From positions 62,001-126,000 of the forward strand of contig NZ_MWOK01000011.1 of assembly GCF_012932145.1 (NCBI RefSeq): a DNA stretch of 64,000 nucleotides, read 5' to 3'. The notes below the pieces were generated by a model. It saw only the letters and a program-made list of their open reading frames with translations. It was not told where the DNA came from and made no database searches. This document shows, piece after piece, positions 15,680 through 24,848 of the stretch; the stretch's first letter is position 1, and each line of letters opens with the position of its first letter. The translations under genes were made by a program, and so were the position numbers. This DNA is from Acidovorax sp. SRB_14 (GTDB lineage Bacteria > Pseudomonadota > Gammaproteobacteria > Burkholderiales > Burkholderiaceae_C).

Positions 15680-18600
15680 TCAGGCCCGCAAGCTGTCCAG
15701 CAAGCGCGCGACATGCACCGCCTCCCGCTGCGCTCCGTCCGCAATCTGGTGCCGGCAACTTGTTCCATCTGCCACCACGATGGCATCGGGGTTCGTGCGT
15801 ATCGCTGGCAGCAGGGCCGTTTCGGCCATCTGCATGGACACCTCGTAGTGCGATGCCTCGTAGCCAAAGCTGCCGGCCATGCCGCAGCAGGAGCTTTCGA
15901 TGAGTTCGGGCCTGGCCTCGGGGATCAGCCGCAGCACCTCCAGGATCGGAGGCACGGCGCCAAAGGCCTTCTGGTGGCAGTGGCCGTGCAGCAGGATGGG
16001 CTTGCCTGCGGGCTTGAGTGATGGTGCAAAACGCCCGGCCTTGGCTTCGCGGGCCAGGAATTCCTCGAACAGCAGGGCCTGCTTTGACACCACCACGGCC
16101 TTGTCGCCCAGGCCCATCACCAGGGCCTCGTCGCGCAGGGTGAGCAGGCATGAGGGCTCCAGCCCCACGATGGCCACGCCGGCCTGGGCCAGGGGAAGCA
16201 AAGCGTCGATGAGCGCGCCCGCCTTAGCCTTAGCTTCGTCGACCATGCCGGTGGCCAGGTAGGTGCGGCCGCAGCAGTGGTGGCCGCCGTCGCCCTTTTC
16301 TATCGTGTGCAGCACATAGCCGGCCGCATGCAGCACGCGGGCAGCGGCCAGGGCGTTCTCGGCCTCGAAGGTGCCGTTGAAGGTGTCGACGAACAGCACG
16401 GCGGCCTTGTGGCCGGCCTGGGCGGCGGAGATGGTGTCCGCCTTGCTGGCGAACAGCGATGCATCGCGGCTGCGCCAGAAGGTGTCGCTGCGCCATTGCG
16501 GCAATGAGCGCCGGGCCGATAAGCCCAGCAGCTTCTCGCCCAGCCAAGCGCCGCCGGGCAAGGTGTTGCGCAGGTTGAGCAGCCAGGCAAAGCGGCTGGC
16601 GGTGCGCGCGTAGTCGGGCAGGTAGGCGACGATCCTGTCCTTGAGCGTGTGGCCGTGCTTGCGCTTGTAGTGGGCCAGGAACTCCACCTTCATCTTCGCC
16701 ATGTCCACACCCGTGGGGCAGTCGCGTTTGCAGCCCTTGCAGCCCACGCACAGGTCCATGGTGTCGTGCAGGGCCTCGCTGGTGAAGGCGTCGGGCCCGA
16801 GTTGGCCCGACACGGCCAGGCGCAGGGTGTTGGCGCGCCCACGGGTCAGGTGCTGTTCGTCGCGCGTCACGCGGTAGCTGGGGCACATGGTGCCGGCGTC
16901 GAACTTGCGGCAGTGGCCGTTGTTGTTGCACATCTCCACGGCCTTGGCGAAGCCGCCCGTCACGTCGCCGCCGGTGCCGGGGGCGGTGGTCACCTCGGTC
17001 ACGGGGTCGGCCTGCACGTTCCAGGCCGACCAGTCGAGCACGGGCGTGAGGGGGATGCGCTTGTAGGGCCTGGGCGCCGTGGCGGGCGCGAAGCGGAACA
17101 GTGCGCCATCGTCCATCTTGGGCGGGTCGATGATCTTGCCGGGGTTATACAGGCCGATGGGGTCCAGGTGGTGCTTGATGGAGCGGAAGGCCTCGTTGAT
17201 CGCCGGGCCGAACTGCCATTCGATCCACTCGCCGCGGCACAGGCCGTCGCCATGCTCGCCGCTGAACGCGCCCTTGTACTTGCGCACCAGTGCGCTGGCC
17301 TCCTCGGCGATGGCGCGCATCTTGGCCGCGCCATCGGTGCGCATGTCCAGGATGGGGCGCACGTGCAGCGTGCCCACCGAGGCGTGCGCATACCAGGTGC
17401 CGCGGCTGCCGTACTTGGCGAAGACCTCGGTCAGGCCATCGGTGTATTCGGCCAGGTGCTCCAGCGGCACGGCGCAGTCCTCGATGAAGCTCACGGGCTT
17501 GCCGTCGCCCTTGAGGCTCATCATGATGTTCAGGCCCGCCTTGCGCACCTCCCACAGGTTCTTCTGCGGCGCTTCGTCGGGCATCTCCACCACGCTGCCC
17601 GGCATGCCCAGGTCGCCCATCAATTCGACCAGCTGGCGCAGCTGCGGCAGCAGCGCGGCCTTGTCGGCGCCTGAGAACTCCACGAGCAGGATGGCCTCGG
17701 GCCTGCCGATGAGGGCGGTTTCCACGGTGGGGCGAAAGGCCGGGTTGGCCAGGGCCAGCTCGATCATGGTGCGGTCCACCAGCTCCACTGCCGTGGGGCC
17801 GAGCTTGACGATGTGCTGGGCCGAGTCCATGGCCTTGTGGAAGCTGGGGAAGTTGACGATGCCCAGCACCTTGGCGCGCGGCAGCTCGCTGAGCTTGAGC
17901 GTGAGGCTGCGGGTATAGGCCAGCGTGCCCTCGGCGCCGATCAGCAGGTGCGCCAGGTTCACGCTGCCGTCGGCGGTGTAGGGCTTTTCGCTCTGGTTGT
18001 CGAAGATGTCCAGGTTGTAGCCGGCCACGCGGCGCATCACCTTGGGCCAGCGCTCGGCGATCTCGCTGCGGTGCTGCTGGGCCAGGGCGTGCACATGCTG
18101 CGCGATGGCGCTGGCGCGTGGGCCCAGGGTGGCCAGCGGGCCGAAGTCCACCAGCTCGCCGTCGCTCAACCAGGCACTCGCGCCCAGCACGTTGTGCACC
18201 ATGTTGCCGTAGGCGATGGAGCGCGAGCCGCAGGAGTTGTTGCCCGCCATGCCGCCCAGCGTGGCCTGGGCGCTGGTGGAGACGTCCACCGGGTACCACA
18301 GGCCGTGGGACTTGAGCTGGGCATTGAGGTGATCGAGCACGATGCCCGGCTCCACCGTCACCGTGCGGGCCTCGGCATCCAGCGCCAGCACCTTGCGAAA
18401 GTGCTTGCTGTTGTCGATCACCAGGGCCGCTCCCGTCGTCTGGCCGCACTGGCTGGTGCCGCCGCCGCGCGGCAGCACGGGCACCTTGAGGTCGCGCGCG
18501 ATGTCGATGGCGGTGGCGATGTCGCGCTCGGTGCGCGGCACCAGCACCCCGGCAGGCACGATCTGGTAGATGGAGGCATCGGTCGCGTAGCGCCCGCGCG

Positions 18601-18727
18601 ATCCGGCATCGAACAGAACCTCACCCTCGGTCTCCGCCGCCAGGCGCCGCGCCAGGGCCTCGCACGTCTCGTTGGGGGGCGGGGTGGTACCGGCTGGCTG
18701 CAGGGTGCTGGCGGGTTCGATGCGCAT
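15680..18727 (-). CDS. FAD-binding and 4Fe-4S dehydrogenase (YdiJ-like 2-hydroxyacid oxidase)
   Basis: 1015 residues from ATG at 18727 (MRIEPASTLQ). A 48-residue longer frame runs back into the gntR gene and is rejected. The N-terminal half is a PCMH-type FAD_binding_4 domain (VPRTERDIATAI; PRGGGTSQCGQTTG at about 87-99; GMAGNNSCGSRSIAYGNM) followed by an FAD-oxidase C domain (SGEHGDGLCRGEW). The C-terminal half holds cysteine clusters (CNNNGHCR...MCPSYR; CVGCKGCKRDCPTG) and a CCG domain (LHGHCHQKAFG; SSCCGMAGSFGYE). This YdiJ/D-2-hydroxyglutarate dehydrogenase-like architecture oxidises D-2-hydroxyacids and passes electrons to quinone or an acceptor. It lies 8 bp after the gntR gene and is probably cotranscribed and controlled by it. 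Confidence 0.9.
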   Translation of the reverse strand: MRIEPASTLQPAGTTPPPNETCEALARRLAAETEGEVLFDAGSRGRYATDASIYQIVPAGVLVPRTERDIATAIDIARDLKVPVLPRGGGTSQCGQTTGAALVIDNSKHFRKVLALDAEARTVTVEPGIVLDHLNAQLKSHGLWYPVDVSTSAQATLGGMAGNNSCGSRSIAYGNMVHNVLGASAWLSDGELVDFGPLATLGPRASAIAQHVHALAQQHRSEIAERWPKVMRRVAGYNLDIFDNQSEKPYTADGSVNLAHLLIGAEGTLAYTRSLTLKLSELPRAKVLGIVNFPSFHKAMDSAQHIVKLGPTAVELVDRTMIELALANPAFRPTVETALIGRPEAILLVEFSGADKAALLPQLRQLVELMGDLGMPGSVVEMPDEAPQKNLWEVRKAGLNIMMSLKGDGKPVSFIEDCAVPLEHLAEYTDGLTEVFAKYGSRGTWYAHASVGTLHVRPILDMRTDGAAKMRAIAEEASALVRKYKGAFSGEHGDGLCRGEWIEWQFGPAINEAFRSIKHHLDPIGLYNPGKIIDPPKMDDGALFRFAPATAPRPYKRIPLTPVLDWSAWNVQADPVTEVTTAPGTGGDVTGGFAKAVEMCNNNGHCRKFDAGTMCPSYRVTRDEQHLTRGRANTLRLAVSGQLGPDAFTSEALHDTMDLCVGCKGCKRDCPTGVDMAKMKVEFLAHYKRKHGHTLKDRIVAYLPDYARTASRFAWLLNLRNTLPGGAWLGEKLLGLSARRSLPQWRSDTFWRSRDASLFASKADTISAAQAGHKAAVLFVDTFNGTFEAENALAAARVLHAAGYVLHTIEKGDGGHHCCGRTYLATGMVDEAKAKAGALIDALLPLAQAGVAIVGLEPSCLLTLRDEALVMGLGDKAVVVSKQALLFEEFLAREAKAGRFAPSLKPAGKPILLHGHCHQKAFGAVPPILEVLRLIPEARPELIESSCCGMAGSFGYEASHYEVSMQMAETALLPAIRTNPDAIVVADGTSCRHQIADGAQREAVHVARLLDSLRA

Positions 18728-18734
18728 GGGTCTC

Positions 18735-19433
18735 CTAGGTGGCTTTTGAAGCCTGTCTTGTGGGGTAGATCTCGCCCGCGCGCAGCAGCTCCAGTACGGT
18801 GTCGCGTTTGCGCTGCACGTGGGCCACCAGCACGCGGCGCATGGCCTCGGAGTCGTGCGCGGCCAGGGCATCGATCATCTGTTCGTGCTCGGCCACGGCC
18901 TGCTTCCACTTGGCTTCGTTCTGGTTGGTGCGAAAGCGCAGCGACTGCACGCGGGCGTTGATGGAGCGGTAGGTGGCCGTGAGCACCGGGTTGCGCGCCG
19001 CCTCGTTGATGGCGGTGTGGATGCTGGCGTTGATACGGTAGTACCCCGACAGGTCGCGCCGCGCGAAGCAGGCCATCATTTCGTAGTGCAGGGCGCGCAA
19101 CTCTGCCAGCTCGGCATCGGTGAGGCGCTGGGCGGCAAGCTCGCCCGACATGCCTTCGAGCGTGGCCAGCACCTCGAAGGTGTTCACCACGTCGGCCTCG
19201 GTCAGCTTCACGGCCACGGCGCCGCGGTTGGGCAGCAAATCCACCAGCCCTTCGGCGCCCAACAGCTTAATGGCCTCGCGCAGCGGCGTGCGCGACACGC
19301 GCAGTTGCTCGCTCAGCTCCCGTTCGTTCAGCTTGGCTCCCGGCGCGATCTGGCCTTCCACCAGCATGGTGCGCAGGCGTGCGGCCACTTGGTCGTGCAG
19401 CGCAAGGCGGGAGATTTCGATGATTTCAGCCAT
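18735..19433 (-). CDS. GntR-family regulator with FCD domain
   Basis: 232 residues. Start ATG at 19433 (MAEIIEISRLALHDQ). The extra 16 codons to 19481 overlap a palindromic operator, so the shorter start is preferred. N-terminal winged helix: LHDQVAARLRTMLVEGQIAPGAKLNERELSEQLRVSRTPLREAIKLLGAEGL. The C-terminal FCD ligand/metal domain carries typical YYRINASIHTAINEAARNPVL and HEQMIDAL histidines. Such FadR/VanR-type regulators respond to carboxylic acids. It is divergent from the aminotransferase gene at 19556. Three TTTGCATGCAAA-like sites between them are the obvious targets, giving autoregulation and control of both arms. Confidence 0.92.
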   Translation of the reverse strand: MAEIIEISRLALHDQVAARLRTMLVEGQIAPGAKLNERELSEQLRVSRTPLREAIKLLGAEGLVDLLPNRGAVAVKLTEADVVNTFEVLATLEGMSGELAAQRLTDAELAELRALHYEMMACFARRDLSGYYRINASIHTAINEAARNPVLTATYRSINARVQSLRFRTNQNEAKWKQAVAEHEQMIDALAAHDSEAMRRVLVAHVQRKRDTVLELLRAGEIYPTRQASKAT

Positions 19434-19453
19434 GAAGTACTTTCTATTCTGTA

Positions 19454-19533
19454 TTTTGCATGCAAAAAATTGACGGATCAATCGCTATATTCAAGGGTAT
19501 CCCCGCATGCAAAGCTGTTTTTTGCATGCAAAA
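19454..19533. promoter_or_regulatory. divergent promoter with three GntR-type palindromes
   Basis: A perfect TTTTGCATGCAAAA lies at 19454-19467 and again at 19520-19533. A partial copy, GCATGCAAA, is at 19505-19513. Centres are 47 and 19 bp apart. The region lies between gntR (minus) and the aminotransferase (plus), the expected place for GntR/FCD operators. Confidence 0.8.
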
Positions 19534-19555
19534 CTGAGCAAAGAAAGGACGCTCC

Positions 19556-20797
19556 ATGCTTCAACTCGACTTTCACCCCACCGGCCGCCACTTCCTGCAG
19601 ATCCCGGGCCCAAGCCCGGTGCCAGACCGCATTTTGCGGGCGATGAGCCTGCCCACCATCGACCACCGGGGCCCCGAATTCGGCGCTCTGGGGCTCAAGG
19701 TACTCTCGGGCATCCAGAAGATCTTCCAGACCCGCCATCCCGTTGCGATCTACCCCGCATCGGGCACCGGCGCGTGGGAAGCAGCCCTGTCCAACACCCT
19801 GAGCTCAGGCGACCATGTGCTGATGTTCGAGACCGGTCACTTTGCCTCGCTGTGGCAGAAGATGGCCACGCGCCTGGGCATCTCCACCGAGTTTCTGGCC
19901 TGGGAGGGGCGCGACGCGCACCTGCCTCTGGCCGGCGGCTGGCGCCGGGGTGTACAGGCGGACCTGATCGAGGCGCGCCTGCGCAAGGACACGGAGCGCA
20001 AAATCAAGGCCGTGTGCGTGGTGCACAACGAGACGTCCACGGGCGTCACCTCGGACATCGCGGCCGTGCGCAAGGCCATCGACGCAGCGGGCCACCCGGC
20101 GCTGTTGATGGTGGACAGCATCTCGGGCCTGGCGTGTGCCGACTTCCGTCACGACGAATGGGGCGTGGACGTGACCATCAGCGGATCGCAAAAGGGCTTG
20201 ATGATGCCGCCGGGCATCAGTTTCAACGCGCTGTCGCCGCGCGCGCTGGACGCGTCGAAGAAAGCCACGCTGCCCCGGTCGTTCTGGGCCTGGGACGAGA
20301 TCGTGGAGATGAACAAGGATGGCTACTGGCCCTATACGCCCAACACCAACCTGCTCTACGGGTTGACCGAAGCCCTCGACATGCTGCTGGCCGAGGGGCT
20401 GCCCAACGTCTTCGCGCGCCACCAGCGCTGGGGTGCAGGCGTGCGCGCTGCCGTCAACGCCTGGGGCCTGCCCATCCAATGCGCAGACCCTGCTGTGTAT
20501 TCACCCGTGCTCACCGGCGTGATCACGCCCGAGGGCGTGGATGCAGATGCCGTGCGCAGGCTCATCCACCAACGCTTCGACCTTTCACTGGGCGCAGGCT
20601 TGGGCAAGCTCAAAGGGCGCATGTTCCGCATGGGCCACTTGGGCGACAGCAACGACCTCACGCTCATTGCCATGGTGGCTGGCGTGGAGATGGGGCTCAA
20701 GCTCTCGGGCATCGCCCTGGCCGGTAGCGGGGTACAGGCCAGCATGAATTACTTCGCCAGCCATGCGGCGCCCGCTGCTTTGAAAAAGGCCGCGTGA
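19556..20797 (+). CDS. class V PLP aminotransferase (serine/alanine-glyoxylate type)
   Basis: 413 residues with the serine-glyoxylate/alanine-glyoxylate aminotransferase pattern: LQIPGPSPVPDRILRAM at the N-terminus, HRGPEFGAL, PASGTGAWEAALSNTL, VHNETSTGVT, MVDSISGLACADFRHDEWGVD and the PLP lysine K213 in SGSQKGLMMPPG. It moves an amino group from serine or alanine to glyoxylate (or a related oxoacid), linking glycine, hydroxypyruvate and glyoxylate. The gene follows the GntR operators and heads a plus-strand run with a Bug protein and an FAH-fold protein. Together with the divergent 2-hydroxyacid dehydrogenase, this suggests breakdown of a small hydroxy- or amino-acid-derived compound. Confidence 0.9.
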   Translation: MLQLDFHPTGRHFLQIPGPSPVPDRILRAMSLPTIDHRGPEFGALGLKVLSGIQKIFQTRHPVAIYPASGTGAWEAALSNTLSSGDHVLMFETGHFASLWQKMATRLGISTEFLAWEGRDAHLPLAGGWRRGVQADLIEARLRKDTERKIKAVCVVHNETSTGVTSDIAAVRKAIDAAGHPALLMVDSISGLACADFRHDEWGVDVTISGSQKGLMMPPGISFNALSPRALDASKKATLPRSFWAWDEIVEMNKDGYWPYTPNTNLLYGLTEALDMLLAEGLPNVFARHQRWGAGVRAAVNAWGLPIQCADPAVYSPVLTGVITPEGVDADAVRRLIHQRFDLSLGAGLGKLKGRMFRMGHLGDSNDLTLIAMVAGVEMGLKLSGIALAGSGVQASMNYFASHAAPAALKKAA

Positions 20798-21036
20798 GTC
20801 TGTAACCCCGTGGCTTTTTGTTGTGACTGACCGTCCGGCGCCTGCGCGAGGCGCTGGCTGGCTGCTTACGTTTCCCTCTCTCCTGCTTGCGGCCCGCTGG
20901 TGGTGCAAGGATCGACCGACCCCGTGTTTTCCGAAACCGATGGCTGCGCGCTGGTGCATGCGCGCGGCCAAGGCTGGATGTGCTGAGTTCATTCAACCCG
21001 GGCCGCACCGACAAGGGCCCACGAAGGAGACAAGCG

Positions 21037-22017
21037 ATGATGAAAAGACGTTCCCTGATCCAGTCCGCAGGCGCGGCGGTGGCCGCGCTAGGCGCCCCGC
21101 GCCTTTTTGCACAGGAGTGGCCCACTGGGCCCGTGCGCATCGTGGTCGGTTTTCCGCCCGGAGGTGGCACTGACGCACTGGCACGCGTAGTGGCGGTGAA
21201 GCTCTCGGCGATGTGGAAGCAGTCCGTCATCGTGGAGAACAAGGCGGGCGTGGCCGGCGTGCTCGCCGCCGAGTATGTGGCCCAGCAACCCAGCGATGGC
21301 AGCACGCTCCTCATGGCCCACATCAATAGCCATGCGCTCGCGCCGAGCCTGCAGCCCAAGCTGCGCTACGACCCGCAGCGTGACTTCGTGCCCATCGTGA
21401 TGGTGGGTGTCACGCCCAACCTGCTGATCGCGGGGCCAGCGCAGAAGGCCCTCACGGTGAAGGACCTCGTGGCCCTATGCAGGGCCAACCCGGGCACGGT
21501 GACTTTCGGCTCGGCCGGCCAGGGTTCGGCCCAGCACCTGGCGCTGGAGATGTTCAAGCTGCAGGCCGGTGTGGATGCGCTGCATGTGCCGTACAAGGGC
21601 AGCGGCCCTGCACTGGCGGATCTGATGGGCAACCAAATCCAGTACTGCTTCGAGACCATGACTTCCGCCACGCCGCACGTGAAGAGCGGAAAGGTGGCGG
21701 CGGTGGCGCAGACGCGCACCAAGCGGGCGAAGGGGCACCCCGGCGTGCTCACCATGCAGGAGCAGGGGTTTGACGGCTTCGAGGCCACGACCTGGTATGG
21801 GCTGGTGGGCCCTGGGAAACTGGCGCCCGGTATCGCGGACAAAATCAACCACGACGTCAACACCGTGCTGGCCATGCCCGATGTGCAGGAGCGCATGGAC
21901 AATTACGGTGCAGAAGACGGCGGTGGCTCCCGCGACAAGATGAAGGAGTTTATCGCCACCGAGATCGCCAAGTGGGGCAAGGTGGTGAGGGACGGTAAAG
22001 TGAAGGTGGAGAGTTAG
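21037..22017 (+). CDS. Bug/TctC-type periplasmic solute-binding protein
   Basis: 326 residues. Start ATG at 21037 follows a GAAGGAGA ribosome site, and the longer frame from 20887 lacks a secretion signal at its start. MKRRSLIQSAGAAVAALG is Tat-like (RRSLIQ), ending near RLFAQ. Family marks: PTGPVRIVVGFPPGGGTDALARVVAVKL, VIVENKAGVAG, FGSAGQGSAQHLALEMF, HVPYKGSGPALADLMGNQ and FEATTWYGLVGPG. Bug proteins capture carboxylates for tripartite tricarboxylate (TctAB) carriers. No TctA or TctB gene is nearby. It lies 240 bp after the aminotransferase gene, and that gap shows no recognised feature. Confidence 0.92.
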   Translation: MMKRRSLIQSAGAAVAALGAPRLFAQEWPTGPVRIVVGFPPGGGTDALARVVAVKLSAMWKQSVIVENKAGVAGVLAAEYVAQQPSDGSTLLMAHINSHALAPSLQPKLRYDPQRDFVPIVMVGVTPNLLIAGPAQKALTVKDLVALCRANPGTVTFGSAGQGSAQHLALEMFKLQAGVDALHVPYKGSGPALADLMGNQIQYCFETMTSATPHVKSGKVAAVAQTRTKRAKGHPGVLTMQEQGFDGFEATTWYGLVGPGKLAPGIADKINHDVNTVLAMPDVQERMDNYGAEDGGGSRDKMKEFIATEIAKWGKVVRDGKVKVES

Positions 22018-22139
22018 GCGTTTGCCTGGGCGACTTGGCGCATGGGGCCACCCATGTGCGCGGCGGCCTTGGCATGGCGGCACGGGCTGGTGCTGTGCGC
22101 CTTGCCGGCTTTCCAGGGCAGCAAACATTGAGGCATCAG

Positions 22140-22916
22140 ATGCAGGCAGAAAAAGACGCGACGACGGAACTGACCCAGGCACTCGCAGGTGCGTGGCAAA
22201 CAGGGCACACCACCAGTGCTAGGCCCTGGGGCGGGGCGCTGGCCGATGCGGCAGCCGCCTATGGGGTGCAAGATGCGCTGGCCCAGGCCATGGGCTGGTT
22301 TGCCGCCGGGCCGGTACGGCACTGGAAATCCGGGGGACCCAACCGCCAGGCCGTGCTCACGCACGCGCCGCTGCCGCCCGCTGGGGTGCGCACCAGTCCG
22401 GCTGTGTATTCCGACATGCAGTTTCATACCATCGGTATCGAGGCCGAGATCGCCCTGCGCCTGGGGCAGGCTGTGTCACCCGCGCAGGCAGTGGCGCTCA
22501 TGCCTGACGCAGCCGGGAGCCTGGTGGACGCAATGGCCGTGTCCATCGAAATTGTGGATTCTCGCTGGACCGAAGGGGGCGATGCGCCGGCCTTGCTGCG
22601 CCTGGCCGACCTGCAGTCGCACGGCGCCCTGGTTCTCGGCGAGTGGGTGCCTTATGCCATGCGCGACTGGGCCGCTCAGCGCTGTGTCGCCCGCATCGGC
22701 ACGCGCGAGCCCGTGCTGCGCACTGGCACGCATCCGCTGGGTGACCCTGCCTGGCTGCTGCCCACCTGGCTACGCCACCTGACACGGTCAGGCCAGACAG
22801 TGCCGGCCGGCACGGTGGTGACCACGGGTTCCTGGGTGGGCCTGCTGCCCGCCCAGCGTGGGGAGGTGGTGGTGGCGGAGTTCGAGGGGGTGGGGAGCGC
22901 TTCGCTCACGCTGTGA
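22140..22916 (+). CDS. fumarylacetoacetase-fold protein (2-keto-4-pentenoate hydratase-like)
   Basis: 258 residues from MQAEKDATTELTQAL with GAGG 6 bp upstream. The long frame from 22035 is not needed. Features match the hydratase/decarboxylase branch of the FAH superfamily: RPWGGALADAAAAYGVQDALAQAMGW, KSGGPNRQAVLTHAPLPPAGV, acidic metal ligands in GIEAEIALRLG and IEIVDSRW, and a C-terminal ATGTVVTTGSWVGL-like segment (PAGTVVTTGSWVGLLPAQ). Such enzymes hydrate or decarboxylate 2-oxo-acids using Mg. Last gene of the module with the aminotransferase and Bug protein. Substrate unknown. Confidence 0.82.
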   Translation: MQAEKDATTELTQALAGAWQTGHTTSARPWGGALADAAAAYGVQDALAQAMGWFAAGPVRHWKSGGPNRQAVLTHAPLPPAGVRTSPAVYSDMQFHTIGIEAEIALRLGQAVSPAQAVALMPDAAGSLVDAMAVSIEIVDSRWTEGGDAPALLRLADLQSHGALVLGEWVPYAMRDWAAQRCVARIGTREPVLRTGTHPLGDPAWLLPTWLRHLTRSGQTVPAGTVVTTGSWVGLLPAQRGEVVVAEFEGVGSASLTL

Positions 22917-22953
22917 GAAGTGCGAGCCTGCTCGCAGTCTCGCTGCCCCCGCG

Positions 22954-23262
22954 CTAGCTGTGAAGTGTCAAGAGGTTCTTTCGAGGAACTGAGAGGCGCG
23001 ACACGGATGGCACGAGGTCGATGCCGTGGTGCGGCCGATGCCAGTTGTAGAAGTGAGTCCAGGCGGGCAGAGCCTGCCGGCGTTGCTCTGAGTTCTCGTA
23101 GATCCGGCCATAGGCCCACTCACGCAGAGCCGACTGGATGAATCGCTCAGCCTTTCCATTGGTCTGTGGCCGGTAGCCGCTGGCGCACAGCAGGCTTTGC
23201 ACCCGCTTGAGCCTGGACTTGCTACACTGCAATGCCTGCAGCGCCCCCTTGCGATCCGTCAC
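22954..23262 (-). pseudogene. IS481-type transposase C-terminal remnant
   Basis: The frame holds the typical IS481 integrase end: GYRPQTNGKAERFIQSALREWAYGRIYENSEQRRQALPAWTHFYNWHRPHHGIDLVPSVSRL. The N-terminal part (HTH, first catalytic acids) is absent, so it is a fragment. The sequence GTGAAGTGTCAAGAGGTTC at its left side probably marks an old IS terminus. Upstream of it, 23263-23405 shows nothing recognisable, and then an IS3-family element begins. Confidence 0.8.
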
Positions 23263-23455
23263 TTCCGCCGTGCATAGAGGCTTTCACCTGCCTGTTGTAG
23301 AGAACGTAAGGTCGTCGGTGCAATGGACATAGGGACTCCAGATGCGGCATCACTGCCCATCGAGCAGCATGCTGCGTATTGCATATTCCGTGAAAGATTC
23401 AAGTGTGAATCACCCCGGTTTTTGAGGAGGCTCAACACTCTGAGAGGATTGAGCC

Positions 23456-23779
23456 ATGACGAAGTCAAACAAGTTTTCACCCGAGGTACGCGAGCGTGCT
23501 GTGCGCTTGGTGCAAGAACACCGAGGCGAGTACCCATCACTGTGGGCAGCCATCGAGTCCATCGCCCCCAAGATTGGTTGCGTGCCGCAGACGTTGAACG
23601 AGTGGGTCAAGCGGGCCGAAGTTGATGCAGGCACGCGCGAAGGCATCACCACAGCTGAAGCGCAGCGGGTCAAGGAACTGGAGCGCGAGGTCAAGGAATT
23701 GCGCCGAGCCAATGAGATATTGAAGCTGGCCAGCGCGTTTTTCGCCCAGGCGGAGCTCGACCGCCGGCTCAAGTCCTGA
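23456..23779 (+). CDS. IS3-family transposase OrfA
   Basis: 107 residues. Helix-turn-helix of the IS3 OrfA type ([40 protein letters not shown]) is followed by a leucine-zipper-like segment ([36 protein letters not shown]). The AFFAQAE region contains a T5 slippery run (23738-23743) where ribosomes shift -1 into orfB to make the OrfAB transposase. IS51-type subgroup by overall resemblance. Confidence 0.92.
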   Translation: MTKSNKFSPEVRERAVRLVQEHRGEYPSLWAAIESIAPKIGCVPQTLNEWVKRAEVDAGTREGITTAEAQRVKELEREVKELRRANEILKLASAFFAQAELDRRLKS

Positions 23780-24687
23780 AGGACTTCATCGACAAGCATC
23801 GCGATACGTACGGGGTCGAGCCGGTCTGCAAGGTACTGCAGGTCGCCCCTTCAGCGTATCGGCGGCATGCGGCACTGCTGCGTGAACCTCACAAGCGCTG
23901 CGCACGGGCTCGCCGGGATGACATGCTGGTCCCGGAGATTCAACGTGTTTGGCGGGCCAACATGCAGGTCTATGGTGTCGAGAAAGTCTGGCGGCAACTA
24001 GCTCGCGAAGGCGTGATGGTGGCCCGTTGCACGGTCGAGCGATTGATGCGGCGCTTGGGGCTGCGCGGGGTGATGCGAGGCAAGGTCGTGCGCACCACCA
24101 TCTCAGATGCCAAGGCGCCGTGTCCGCTGGACCGGGTCAACCGGCAGTTCCGGGCCGAGCGGCCGAACCAGCTGTGGGTCTCGGACTTCACGTACGTCTC
24201 GACCTGGCAGGGTTGGCTGTACGTGGCCTTCGTCGTCGACGTGTTCGCCCGTCGCATTGTGGGCTGGCGGGTGAGCAGCTCTATGCGAACGGACTTCGTG
24301 CTCGATGCACTGGAGCAGGCCCTGTACGCCCGTCAGCCTGAGCGCGACAACAGCCTGATATGCCACAGCGACCGCGGGTCGCAATACGTCAGCATCCGGT
24401 ACTCCGAACGGCTGGCAGAAGCCGGTATCGAGCCCTCGGTGGGCAGCAAGGGTGACAGCTACGACAACGCCCTGGCCGAGACCATCAATGGCCTGTACAA
24501 GGCCGAGTTAATCCATCGCCGGGCGCCATGGAAAACCAAGGAAGCCGTGGAGTTTGCGACGCTCGAATGGGTATCCTGGTTCAACCACCATCGCCTGCTC
24601 GAACCAATCGGCTACATCCCGCCTGCCGAGGCTGAGGCAAACTACTACCGGCAACTCGCCGGTCAGACCGCAACGGTGGCGGCCTGA
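23740..24687 (+). CDS. IS3-family transposase OrfB (rve integrase)
   Basis: The frame is read after the -1 slip near 23740 ([25 protein letters not shown]). It contains the HTH_21 region ([33 protein letters not shown]) and an rve core with the catalytic triad D in WVSDFTYV, D in CHSDRGSQY and E in [15 protein letters not shown]. An internal ATG at 23923 is not the real start. Full length to TATVAA. With orfA and good ends the element should be mobile. Confidence 0.92.
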   Translation, partial: FRPGGARPPAQVLKDFIDKHRDTYGVEPVCKVLQVAPSAYRRHAALLREPHKRCARARRDDMLVPEIQRVWRANMQVYGVEKVWRQLAREGVMVARCTVERLMRRLGLRGVMRGKVVRTTISDAKAPCPLDRVNRQFRAERPNQLWVSDFTYVSTWQGWLYVAFVVDVFARRIVGWRVSSSMRTDFVLDALEQALYARQPERDNSLICHSDRGSQYVSIRYSERLAEAGIEPSVGSKGDSYDNALAETINGLYKAELIHRRAPWKTKEAVEFATLEWVSWFNHHRLLEPIGYIPPAEAEANYYRQLAGQTATVAA

Positions 24688-24848
24688 CTTAAACCAAACA
24701 GCCTCCACGGAAACCGGGGTGATTCAGTGTGTGCGAGACCGTCACCCTTGCTGCGCAGGCGCCAGCGCTGCCCTGCTCCCAGAATCGATTCGTCTGTCTG
24801 GATTCTCCAGCCAGAGAACCTCAATTCACTGGACTCACAAGAGCGATC

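Larger units (their letters stand above)
23406..24726 (+). mobile_element. complete IS3-family insertion sequence, 1321 bp
   Basis: Imperfect terminal inverted repeats begin TGAATCACCCCGGTTT at 23406 and end as its complement at 24726, with GGAGGCT conserved further in. A direct GTG duplication flanks it (23403-23405 and 24727-24729). It contains orfA and orfB in the usual -1 arrangement and appears intact. Confidence 0.9.

Noticed and set aside
23263-23405. Extension of the IS481 frame to a full transposase
   Set aside because: No catalytic residues or HTH appear in this gap. It is unrelated or degraded sequence.
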